Positions 8,645-15,675 of a stretch of DNA of 24,489 bases are shown piece by piece. The notes below the pieces were generated by a model. The model had not been told where the DNA came from and searched no databases. It was given only the letters and a program-made list of their open reading frames with translations. Both the position numbers and the translations under genes were made by a program. Every line of letters begins with the position of its first letter. Within the stretch, counting starts at the first letter, position 1. The DNA lies in NCBI GenBank assembly GCA_964399035.1, contig CAYNPH010000103.1:1-24489 (forward strand). The letters run 5' to 3'. This DNA comes from WAOL01 sp964399035 (GTDB lineage: Archaea > Thermoproteota > Thermoprotei_A > Sulfolobales > NBVN01).

Positions 8645-8660
8645 GTTTTTAGTTAAAAAT
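8645..8660 (-). promoter_or_regulatory. Candidate promoter of the molybdenum hydroxylase operon
   Basis: On the minus strand the stretch TTTTTAACTAAAAACC is the closest TATA-like run that leaves room for the AGGTGA ribosome binding site in the leader. A second A/T-rich run, TTATTAATA, lies nearer the gene at about 8633-8641 and could be used instead. The call is inferred from base composition and spacing. Confidence 0.35.
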
Positions 8661-8663
8661 GTT

Positions 8664-8718
8664 TACGGAAATACCCCTAGTAAATAACTTCTATTTCTAG
8701 ATTAGGGGAATATCCGTA
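8664..8718. repeat. Long imperfect inverted repeat in the divergent promoter region (candidate operator)
   Basis: The left arm TACGGAAATACCCCTA (8664-8679) and the right arm TAGGGGAATATCCGTA (8703-8718) are reverse complements at 14 of 16 positions, with a 23-bp spacer. Each arm holds a short dyad of its own (GGAATATCC on the right). The repeat lies just upstream of the likely TATA element of the molybdenum hydroxylase operon and about 95 bp upstream of the helicase gene, the position expected for an activator or repressor of one or both. The regulator is not identified. Confidence 0.6.
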
Positions 8719-8813
8719 CCGCATAGTAAATGAGGTTAATTACTAGATTACGTCCTTGAACCAGCTATAACCTAAAAACCTTTTGGATTAAGTAATGTGT
8801 CGGAATAATTACG

Positions 8814-11800
8814 TTGAGGATCTCGACGCATAGCATAGTGGAGAAACATGGTTTGAACGTGGAGACATACTGTGAGGAAGGCTCGGAACCTGAGAGAAGC
8901 GAGGTAAAGTTCTCTGATATCTTACCGGAACTCCGCAGTGGTGGACCAAAGTGTAGGTCCCTATCTAACCAAAGTCTTTACATGCATCAACTAGAGGCGT
9001 TGAGAATCCTTGAGGAAGGTGAGAACGTAGTTCTAATATCAGGTACAGGCTCTGGGAAGACGGAGGCATGGGTAATACATGCGTTAGCAACAGGAAAAAA
9101 GGTGCTTGCTGTCTATCCAACACTGGCGTTATCACGAGACCAGATACTGAGGATCAAGGAGTACTACAGCGCTATTGGCGCATCCCATCGTGTCGTTATC
9201 GTTGACGCTCCAGCGTGTAAGCACTTAGGCAGGGACAATATTAGGAGGCGTGTTAGGGCGGCACTAATAGTGATAACGAACCCGGCATTCCTAATGAACG
9301 ATTTGAAGAGGGCGGCAGTGGATCCACAGTCATCAATACTTGCTGAGTTTGTGGGTGTTGCTGACGTCATAGTCGTTGACGAGTTAGACTTTTACGGATC
9401 GCATGGTGCGTCATTGATAGTAGCGATGATTGAAGTCATCACTAAGTTTCTACGCACAAGTAAAATCCCTCCTCAGGTGGTTGTCCTAACCGCCACGCTC
9501 GGAAATCCTAAGGAGTTCGCAGCCATACTGGAGGGGATCACAGGTAGGGCAACAAGGATAATTCACGGGAAGCCCTTCAGATTAAGGAACTGCGTGTACG
9601 TGATTCTAGGCAAGGACCTCGAGAAATTAAGGGAGAAGCTACTGAGACTAACTAGAGGCACATACTTCTTCAAGCGGTACCGTGAATGGCTTGAGAACCC
9701 TGAGCTCTTTCACAGAAACGCGCACATCCTAGTTAAGGAGGCTCGCCGCTGCGGCATCAACGTGAGCGTACCGTACTTCGACCCCGCAGAAATACTGAGT
9801 GAGTACCTGCGGGACGATGTAGTCACAGTTGTTTTTGCCCCGAGCATCCGCGTAGTTGACAAGCTAGTAAAGCGGGTAAGGTCACTACTCCCTCCCAACC
9901 TACAGCCTCTAATTCAGCCTCACCACCACCTGGTCCCAAAGGACGTCAGAGCAGAGATAGAAAAGAACGCGGCGCACACACCACCTAAAGTTAAGGTTAT
10001 CGTAACAGTGAGGACGCTACTGCAGGGGATTGACCTTCCCACAATAGGGAGGATAGTTCACTACGGATTACCAGTGGAGACCCGAGAGTACTGGCAGAGA
10101 GAAGGAAGGAAGGGGAGACGTAGGGAGATTGGTGAGACTGAAACGATCATAATACCCGTGAGCCCGTGGGATCGGGAGATCCTAGCGCTGGGTAAGGAGG
10201 GCATTCGATCTTTTGAGGACCTATCGTTGGAGAAAGTTTACGTTATTGATGGGAACAAGTACGCCAGGTTATTTATTTCACTCTACAAGCTCTTCTCCGA
10301 CATCGGCTTAAATCATGATGACATCGAGCTACTCAGTGAGTTAAAATTACTTGACTGGGTTAGCGGCAGGCCTTACCCCAACGAAAAGGCTGTTAAGATA
10401 TGGAGGTACCTAAACTTCTACGAGTTCGGCCCACCTTACGGCATTCGAAGATTCGTAAAAAGAGATAGCGAGTACGTAGAGTTAGAGCAATCGTCGCGGA
10501 GGGACTTAGTTGAAAGATACCAAGTAGGTATGATAGACCATTCCGAGAACTCCTTCGTGGTGAAGTCAGGCTTCGATCGTATTATAGAGGAACCCATAGA
10601 CAGTGCTTTACGTAACCCACCACCCTGGCTTTCTGAAGCCTTGCCGCATTACGAGTCAATAAAGGCAAAGTGGAATGAGAAGTCAGATCTGCGTATGGAT
10701 ATCCTCACGGGCAGGCTAACCTCCTATGTTGAAGTCGCGCTCCATATTCCAAGCGAAGGTTTTGGGATACTGAGGGAAATACCGCTTAGGGTTCTCTGGA
10801 CTATTGAGTCACGGAACAGGTATAAGGTAGTCAAGGCCGGAAAAACCATACTACAATTATTCGAGAAAGCTATCCTAGAAATAAATTCCGATGTGGCAGG
10901 AAACTACACTGACTTAACGTACGGCATCGTGAAGCAACTGGACCCAGACACCGATATTGATAAGCTAAAACTGGCCGCTGCTGCACTGAGGCTAATCTTA
11001 AGAATTCACCCCGAATACAGGATATCGTTCCGCGAGTTACGCATTGCCGTATTCAAACCCATTGCTGGAGCACCCACCGTGGCAATGTGGGAACCAGAAT
11101 CCTCAGGAATACTCAGCACCATAGACTGGCAGCACCTCATTAACGAGCTAGGTCATATCAAACCCCCAGAAATATGGGTGCAATTAATAGGGATGCTTGA
11201 CCCAACAGCTAGGGATTACCTACTAACTAATTCTCTAAAATGGCATGACGTTGTGAGGCTTTGTGCCTCCCTAATACGTAGAGTAAGCGGGGTAGAACCA
11301 GCCCTCATGAGGGGAGTATGTACCTGGGTGCCTAAGCCTTCAAGAAAACTCAACATATACGCGGTTGAGGTAATTCCCGTAGGGAAGGACGGGTTTGTGG
11401 TTGGGGTATTTGACGGGGAGAACGTTGACGTCACTACAATAAAGGAAGCGGGCATACCTAGAACTGTGCGTGAATGGTTAGTGAACATAATGGAGAAAGT
11501 TATTGATGAGGACGCCCTAATAGTCACCACGACTAAGCTAGAGGAGTACGCATTCGGAAGGACGGCTTCGTTACTGCTTGATGAGTTAATGAGGGGTGAA
11601 CGCATAATCAATCCCTTCGAGAAGCTCAAGGAAGCCACGGGAGAGGAATTCATTGACATTGAGGAAATAGCTAGAGCCATGGGAGTAAGAGTACCTTCCC
11701 TCACGACCTTTCAGAGAGGCAGTGAGGACTCACAGGGACTTAGAGAGGGTGGCGTTGAGTCTAACATGAAGTTCCTCTTAAAAGTGACATACGGCGCTTA

Positions 11801-11852
11801 CCTGTTCTACAGGGCATTATTCAGGGGTCAAGGTCAGGGTAGTGAAGGATAA
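8814..11852 (+). CDS. Large SF2 DEAD/DEAH-like helicase with a DELD box and long C-terminal region
   Basis: The 1012-residue protein has two RecA-like helicase domains: MHQLEAL (58-64), Walker A SGTGSGKT (76-83), DELD box (189-192), TAT (226-228), LLQGIDLP motif V (402-409) and QREGRKGRR motif VI (428-436). The HQ motif, TAT and GRxGRR pattern most resemble the YprA/Hrq1 group (COG1205), but the four-Cys cluster of that group is absent. About 550 residues follow the motor; residues 845-1000 resemble the fold order of a DEDD exonuclease with key acids missing (see findings). The start is a TTG at 8814 with no clear ribosome binding site; a GTG at 8838 is the alternative. It is monocistronic and convergent with the MscS gene (17 bp gap). 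The helicase call is firm; the role is unknown, probably DNA repair. Confidence 0.85.
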   Translation: MRISTHSIVEKHGLNVETYCEEGSEPERSEVKFSDILPELRSGGPKCRSLSNQSLYMHQLEALRILEEGENVVLISGTGSGKTEAWVIHALATGKKVLAVYPTLALSRDQILRIKEYYSAIGASHRVVIVDAPACKHLGRDNIRRRVRAALIVITNPAFLMNDLKRAAVDPQSSILAEFVGVADVIVVDELDFYGSHGASLIVAMIEVITKFLRTSKIPPQVVVLTATLGNPKEFAAILEGITGRATRIIHGKPFRLRNCVYVILGKDLEKLREKLLRLTRGTYFFKRYREWLENPELFHRNAHILVKEARRCGINVSVPYFDPAEILSEYLRDDVVTVVFAPSIRVVDKLVKRVRSLLPPNLQPLIQPHHHLVPKDVRAEIEKNAAHTPPKVKVIVTVRTLLQGIDLPTIGRIVHYGLPVETREYWQREGRKGRRREIGETETIIIPVSPWDREILALGKEGIRSFEDLSLEKVYVIDGNKYARLFISLYKLFSDIGLNHDDIELLSELKLLDWVSGRPYPNEKAVKIWRYLNFYEFGPPYGIRRFVKRDSEYVELEQSSRRDLVERYQVGMIDHSENSFVVKSGFDRIIEEPIDSALRNPPPWLSEALPHYESIKAKWNEKSDLRMDILTGRLTSYVEVALHIPSEGFGILREIPLRVLWTIESRNRYKVVKAGKTILQLFEKAILEINSDVAGNYTDLTYGIVKQLDPDTDIDKLKLAAAALRLILRIHPEYRISFRELRIAVFKPIAGAPTVAMWEPESSGILSTIDWQHLINELGHIKPPEIWVQLIGMLDPTARDYLLTNSLKWHDVVRLCASLIRRVSGVEPALMRGVCTWVPKPSRKLNIYAVEVIPVGKDGFVVGVFDGENVDVTTIKEAGIPRTVREWLVNIMEKVIDEDALIVTTTKLEEYAFGRTASLLLDELMRGERIINPFEKLKEATGEEFIDIEEIARAMGVRVPSLTTFQRGSEDSQGLREGGVESNMKFLLKVTYGAYLFYRALFRGQGQGSEG

Positions 11853-11869
11853 CGTTTCCGTTGAGCTGA

Positions 11870-12664
11870 TTACTTCTCGATTATCTCAATGTAGGGATTA
11901 TAGTTGGATAGGACGTTACTGATTCTGCGCATGAGTTTATAGAGGTCAGTCGACCTCACCGGCGTTGATAGCGGTATTAACCTCAACGTGAACGTCAAGC
12001 GATTCCCTCCGATGGAGTTTATGGGTGTTCTGGTTTCATCCATTCTAAAGGGTGTGCCTCTTATTGCATCCTTTATGACGCTCAGCATATCGTCTAACGT
12101 TATGCTCTGAGGCTGATCTATGCTTATTCTCATCGTAACGCATGGTGTGTACTCTCTTATCAAGGCATTAACAAGTACCGAATTAGCTAAGTACACCCTA
12201 CTTCCGTAAAGGTCTTCAAGGACCGAGTTGAAGGGCTCAATGTCAATTATTCTCCCCCTAATGGGCCTTATCTGTCCAGGCAAGTACACCTCTATCCACG
12301 TCCCCCGCGCGTACTTCTGGAGCTGGATTGTTATGAATGCTGTGAATTCCCTTATCTCGTAGTAGAATAGGATGAACAGCATTATACCTAAAGCTATAAC
12401 GACGATATAGGGTGTCAGTGAAGCTGTCAGCGATTCCACGACGCCTAATATAACGACGATTATCACTATTAAGTCTAGTATCCTTATGAGCATGGATTTC
12501 GTGCTGGCAGAGATTATGCCTCTCTGACGTAGTGTTGAGACAAACCACGATATTAGATAGCGTATTAGTAGCACTACTGCAATGAATATGAAGATATATA
12601 TTATCCACTCCTCGAATGCTGAGGAGTTTGCCGACCAGCTCGTTAAATTAAATAATTCAGGCAT
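11870..12664 (-). CDS. MscS-like mechanosensitive ion channel
   Basis: The 264-residue membrane protein has three predicted helices (about 20-42, 59-79, 84-103) followed by a beta domain with GTWIEV (121-126), RGRIIDIEPF (136-145) and SRVYLANSVL (155-164), which correspond to the MscS middle domain (the family's PNG/PNS turn is ANS here). Such channels open under membrane tension to release solutes. The third helix lacks the regular Gly/Ala packing pattern of the E. coli pore helix, so gating may differ. ATG at 12664 has GGGGGTT a few bases upstream and lies 12 bp after the RCK gene, so it is the last gene of a TrkH-RCK-MscS group concerned with ion and osmotic balance. Confidence 0.82.
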   Translation of the reverse strand: MPELFNLTSWSANSSAFEEWIIYIFIFIAVVLLIRYLISWFVSTLRQRGIISASTKSMLIRILDLIVIIVVILGVVESLTASLTPYIVVIALGIMLFILFYYEIREFTAFITIQLQKYARGTWIEVYLPGQIRPIRGRIIDIEPFNSVLEDLYGSRVYLANSVLVNALIREYTPCVTMRISIDQPQSITLDDMLSVIKDAIRGTPFRMDETRTPINSIGGNRLTFTLRLIPLSTPVRSTDLYKLMRRISNVLSNYNPYIEIIEK

Positions 12665-12676
12665 TTAAGCAACCCC

Positions 12677-13321
12677 CTAACCCTTGAAAACCTTAACTAC
12701 GTCACTGCCGCGGGATATAACTAAGAGCTGGTACCCATTAAGCAAGACATCATCCTTATGAGGAACCTTAAAGCCGGTCCCATCGAAAATCAGTAATATG
12801 TCAACGTCCTCAGGAAGGTCTAGGTCCTTGATTCTCTTATTTACGACTTTATCGGTTTCGGAGAGGGTTAACATAAATAAATGGAAATCCTTGAATGACG
12901 CAAGCCTTTTCGGCTCGTTAAGTGCCTCTAGGTAGGACCTGACAACATCTGCTATTACGGAGGGCAGTGTTATGGACACTCCAAGATCCAACTGTGTGAT
13001 TAGCTCAGCAACTTTGGGGTTTTTAACCCTTGCTAGGCGGAAGGGTATCTTGTAAAGCTTCGCAACGGTCAACGCGAAGATATTGACCTCATCCTTATCG
13101 GTGAGTGCGAGGACGGCGTCGAATTCACTCATGGAGATATCGGACGTGTATACGGAGACGTCGGTCGCATCCTTATTAATCACCAACACGTCATATCGGC
13201 TACTTAATGATGAACACCGCTCCGGGCTTTTTTCGATAACTATTACTTGGTTGCGTTTCAGGTTAATAACCCGTAATAGCTCCTCAGTTACTCCCCCTCC
13301 CCCTATTACCAAGATTCTCAA
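12677..13321 (-). CDS. trkA: TrkA-like RCK potassium-uptake regulatory subunit
   Basis: The 214-residue cytoplasmic protein has one RCK_N domain (1 to about 130) with the Rossmann loop VIGGGG (5-10) and an acidic residue at the end of strand 2 (E30), which favours NAD(H) over NADP(H), and one RCK_C domain (about 135-214). It would form a gating ring under TrkH and control K+ uptake in response to nucleotides. It has half the length of E. coli TrkA (two RCK units), as is usual in archaea. The start is TTG at 13321 with GGGAGAG about 4 nt upstream. It lies 63 bp after trkH on the same strand. Confidence 0.88.
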   Translation of the reverse strand: MRILVIGGGGVTEELLRVINLKRNQVIVIEKSPERCSSLSSRYDVLVINKDATDVSVYTSDISMSEFDAVLALTDKDEVNIFALTVAKLYKIPFRLARVKNPKVAELITQLDLGVSITLPSVIADVVRSYLEALNEPKRLASFKDFHLFMLTLSETDKVVNKRIKDLDLPEDVDILLIFDGTGFKVPHKDDVLLNGYQLLVISRGSDVVKVFKG

Positions 13322-13384
13322 CTGCTCTCCCTAAGCTGATTATAATGCCCCTGAATTAATAATGCTTTGCCGAGGCATGCGAGG

Positions 13385-14821
13385 TTACTGGCGTGTAAGA
13401 GCTATGGTTCTTCTCCCAAAGATTAGCGCCAGTAATAGGAACACGTTAAGGTATTCTATCCTGCCCATCAACATAACTGCCGTTATTATCAGCTTAACAC
13501 CTGTTGGTGCTGTGCTTGAAACCACATTAACACTCAGCCCTACACAACTTGCCGCTGAAGTAGTCTCGAATAATGCATCAGTGAATGAGTATCCGTATGC
13601 TGATATTGCTAAGGCTGACGAGACAACCACGATGCCATGGACTATTATGAAGAGTAAAGCTGCCGCTATGTCGGTATCGCTGACGCTTCTTCCGTGTGCT
13701 GATATCGCCCTCACTATTGAGGATGGTGAGATCATCGATTGAACATAATGCTTTAACTTTTTCATAAACAGCATCAACCTTAAACTCTTAATTCCACCTG
13801 CGGTCGAGAATGTCATGCCTCCTATGAACATGCCGACTGTTATTAGTGCTTTCGTGACGTCCTTTAGATTAGCTAGGGACCCTATGTTGAAGCCCGTGGT
13901 CGTCATTCCCGAGACCGTATTAAAGAACCCTATTTTGAATGCGTCGACCCAACTCTTTATTCCCTCAACGTAATGATAAGAGAGCGAAACGAGGAGCGAT
14001 ATGAATATCAGCGAACCGATGTAATATCGAAACTCTTCAGAGGTGATTAATCTCTTTATCTTTCCGCTGAACATGGAGTGTAAGTCTATGAAATTCATCC
14101 CGCCTAGAACCATGAATATCATGAAAGGCCAGTAGGTTGCGGGTGCGTAAGCGTAAATCGTGTTATAGCCGTTGTCGTATGTGGACATCCCTCCTGTAGC
14201 CACGGTCGTCATCACATGGTTTAACGCCTCGAAGAAAGGCATCCCTGCCAGCACGTATGCCGCGGTCCCTAAAACCGTTAGTAACAAGTAAATGAGTATT
14301 AGCCTAATGGCTGTCCTGTAAAACGTTGTCTCTAGCTTAACAGGGCGCTCTATGCCATAAAGCGCTCTCGCTATCTTGTAGAAATAAGGTATTAACACCA
14401 TGGCAAATACCACGAATCCTAACTCCCCTGTCCACTGCATAAATGACCTCCAAAAGAGTATTGAGTGCTTCAAGTGAGACGGTGTCAGAACAGTGAATCC
14501 TGTGCCGGTGAATCCGCTGACCGACTCAAAAAGCGCGTCCACGAAGTCTATGTTTATTTGTAGAGCTAGGACAACGGCGGATATTAGGGGTATGATAACC
14601 CACGCTATTGCGGCAGTAACCAAGGCTTCAAGTGTTGTTAAAGGTTCGGCCTTTATGCGGCTAAGTATCGACCCTACACCCAATAGCAGGATCCCGGCAA
14701 CCAGGAAATATTCACTAATTGGTTCATGGTAAACATAATCTATGAAAGGCACCGTAAGCATTAGGCCACCAAGCACCATTAGCAGACCGCATATGGCCTT
14801 TGCGATGCTGGAGAGCTTCAC
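13385..14821 (-). CDS. trkH: TrkH-family potassium transporter, pore subunit
   Basis: The 478-residue membrane protein has the four-fold M1-P-M2 arrangement of TrkH/KtrB. The four pore loops are visible: SGFTGTGF (102-109), TVATGGMS (206-213), SGMTTTGF (304-311) and TTSAASCVGLS (420-430), each with the selectivity-filter Gly. The conserved STAGGIKSLR (339-348) intramembrane-loop region and GRIE (453-456) are also present. It imports K+ and is expected to be gated by the RCK protein encoded next. The start is GTG at 14821; a TATA-like GGTTATATTGG about 34 bp upstream suggests its own promoter in addition to any read-through from the HTH gene 88 bp upstream. Confidence 0.92.
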   Translation of the reverse strand: MKLSSIAKAICGLLMVLGGLMLTVPFIDYVYHEPISEYFLVAGILLLGVGSILSRIKAEPLTTLEALVTAAIAWVIIPLISAVVLALQINIDFVDALFESVSGFTGTGFTVLTPSHLKHSILFWRSFMQWTGELGFVVFAMVLIPYFYKIARALYGIERPVKLETTFYRTAIRLILIYLLLTVLGTAAYVLAGMPFFEALNHVMTTVATGGMSTYDNGYNTIYAYAPATYWPFMIFMVLGGMNFIDLHSMFSGKIKRLITSEEFRYYIGSLIFISLLVSLSYHYVEGIKSWVDAFKIGFFNTVSGMTTTGFNIGSLANLKDVTKALITVGMFIGGMTFSTAGGIKSLRLMLFMKKLKHYVQSMISPSSIVRAISAHGRSVSDTDIAAALLFIIVHGIVVVSSALAISAYGYSFTDALFETTSAASCVGLSVNVVSSTAPTGVKLIITAVMLMGRIEYLNVFLLLALIFGRRTIALTRQ

Positions 14822-14849
14822 CCAGACACCTAAGACTTAATGCGGATTG

Positions 14850-14860
14850 CCAATATAACC
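14850..14860 (-). promoter_or_regulatory. trkH: TATA-like element for trkH
   Basis: The minus strand reads GGTTATATTGG, centred about 34 bp before the GTG start, giving a predicted leader of roughly 8 nt. It is based on sequence likeness and spacing only. Confidence 0.45.
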
Positions 14861-14909
14861 TAATCACCTTGGTGTTCGCTATAGGTAATGGTGGGAGTGA
14901 CAGGAACGA

Positions 14910-15251
14910 TCATTCATTGTAAGGCATTATCCTTTTCACGGCATTGCAACTTGCTAGCCTCCTGCAGAGGGCACATAGTGCCTCGCCGACCTCTAGTTCT
15001 CCAGCAACGATTCTTCTAACGAACTCGTTAAGTAGTTTTGAGGATTCCTCGTCCTCGAGGATTTCCCGAACTACGTTTGCTTTAGATCTTTTCATTGTGA
15101 GGTAGTTAGACACTGCCGCCGGAGTGACGCCCATTACCTTAGATGCTTGGTATATTGAGTAACCGTATTTTTCGACTAGGATCTTCGCTATGGAGGCCCT
15201 TATCACTGGAATCAATTCCCTAACCCGCCACTCGCACGGAGGTTTTTTCAT
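14910..15251 (-). CDS. HTH transcriptional regulator with C-terminal cysteine motif (COG2522-like)
   Basis: The 113-residue protein has a helix-turn-helix in its first half (about 32-55, with SIYQASKVMGVTPAAVSNYL) of the Xre-like type found in archaeal COG2522 regulators, including the DNA-binding part of ThiR. Its C-terminal part contains CALC (93-96) plus C102, with another Cys at position 6, a pattern that may bind metal or sense redox state. No sensor domain is fused. It lies 88 bp upstream of trkH and 56 bp downstream of the twin-CX3C gene, all on the same strand, so it may control the K+/osmotic genes. The ATG at 15251 has CTAAATAA about 24 bp upstream, pointing to a leaderless mRNA. 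The DNA-binding role is well supported; the target is inferred. Confidence 0.78.
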   Translation of the reverse strand: MKKPPCEWRVRELIPVIRASIAKILVEKYGYSIYQASKVMGVTPAAVSNYLTMKRSKANVVREILEDEESSKLLNEFVRRIVAGELEVGEALCALCRRLASCNAVKRIMPYNE

Positions 15252-15270
15252 TTAAAACGCACCGCTATCC

Positions 15271-15279
15271 TTATTTAGG
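15271..15279 (-). promoter_or_regulatory. TATA-like element for the HTH regulator
   Basis: The minus strand reads CCTAAATAA, centred about 24 bp upstream of the ATG at 15251. That spacing places transcription start at or next to the start codon, as in leaderless crenarchaeal mRNAs. Confidence 0.45.
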
Positions 15280-15306
15280 GTATTACTCCTTAAAACTTTA
15301 ACCGCG

Positions 15307-15471
15307 TTAAAGATTCTTCTCTCCTAGGAGTTCCTTCAAGCAGGCATTAACACAATTATTGAAAGCATCTCCCGAGAAGCCGTATTCCGCGCATAATTCA
15401 CGGCACTTTCTCCGTGCATGCGTCCTGTCATAATAACTCACGTCATTCCCAGTCAAGAAGACACCCTGCAT
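15307..15471 (-). CDS. 54-residue protein with twin CX3C motifs, predicted helical hairpin
   Basis: An open frame runs from ATG (15471) to TAA (15307) and encodes 54 residues. It has exactly four Cys, arranged C23-x3-C27, then 12 residues, then C40-x3-C44. Both pairs sit in charged, helix-prone stretches (ARRKCRELCAEYG and FNNCVNACLKELLGE) joined by a short turn rich in Gly, Ser and Asp, so a two-helix hairpin held by two disulphides, or a four-Cys metal site, is likely. A TATA-like ATTAATTATTAA is centred about 26 bp before the ATG, which fits a leaderless transcript and supports expression. The gene fills what would otherwise be a 424-bp gap and points the same way as the HTH, trkH and RCK genes. 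I recognise no family; function unknown. Confidence 0.65.
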   Translation of the reverse strand: MQGVFLTGNDVSYYDRTHARRKCRELCAEYGFSGDAFNNCVNACLKELLGEKNL

Positions 15472-15490
15472 AACTTAATTTGAATCATCC

Positions 15491-15502
15491 TTAATAATTA
15501 AT
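15491..15502 (-). promoter_or_regulatory. TATA-like element for the twin-CX3C gene
   Basis: ATTAATTATTAA on the minus strand spans -31 to -20 relative to the ATG at 15471. This matches the archaeal TATA box position for transcription starting at the A of ATG. Confidence 0.5.
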
Positions 15503-15606
15503 GGGGGTAAAGTATTTCTGACACTAAATAACCGAATCGTGTCGTAATGAGCCCATGTAATTTGCGTTAAGCAACAGTTGAAAAACCTGAGTAAGGAAAC
15601 ATAATT

Positions 15607-15670
15607 AGCTTATTTACTCTGAGGTGTAACTATCGTGGATACTCATCAATCATCGTCGTAAGAGGTGATG
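15607..15670 (+). promoter_or_regulatory. dnaG: dnaG promoter and ribosome binding site
   Basis: AGCTTATTTA at 15607-15616 is a TATA-like element that would start transcription near 15638. AGAGGTGATG at 15661-15670 is a strong Shine-Dalgarno (GAGGTGAT) ending 6 nt before the ATG at 15676 and fixes the dnaG start. The Shine-Dalgarno is a firm call; the TATA element is tentative. Confidence 0.55.
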
Positions 15671-15675
15671 CTCAC

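Noticed and set aside
12258..12608. 116-codon minus-strand frame inside the MscS-like gene
   Set aside because: It overlaps the MscS-like gene in another frame; the composition (many His, Asn, Arg) is that of an out-of-frame shadow.
15329..15338. CCTAGGAG-centred palindrome CTCCTAGGAG as a terminator of the twin-CX3C gene
   Set aside because: It lies within the coding sequence before the stop codon and is not followed by a T-tract.
15635..15661. GTG-started 8-codon upstream frame ending in the dnaG ribosome binding site (possible leader peptide)
   Set aside because: The predicted transcription start from the TATA element (about 15638) lies at or after this GTG, and so short a frame has no independent support.
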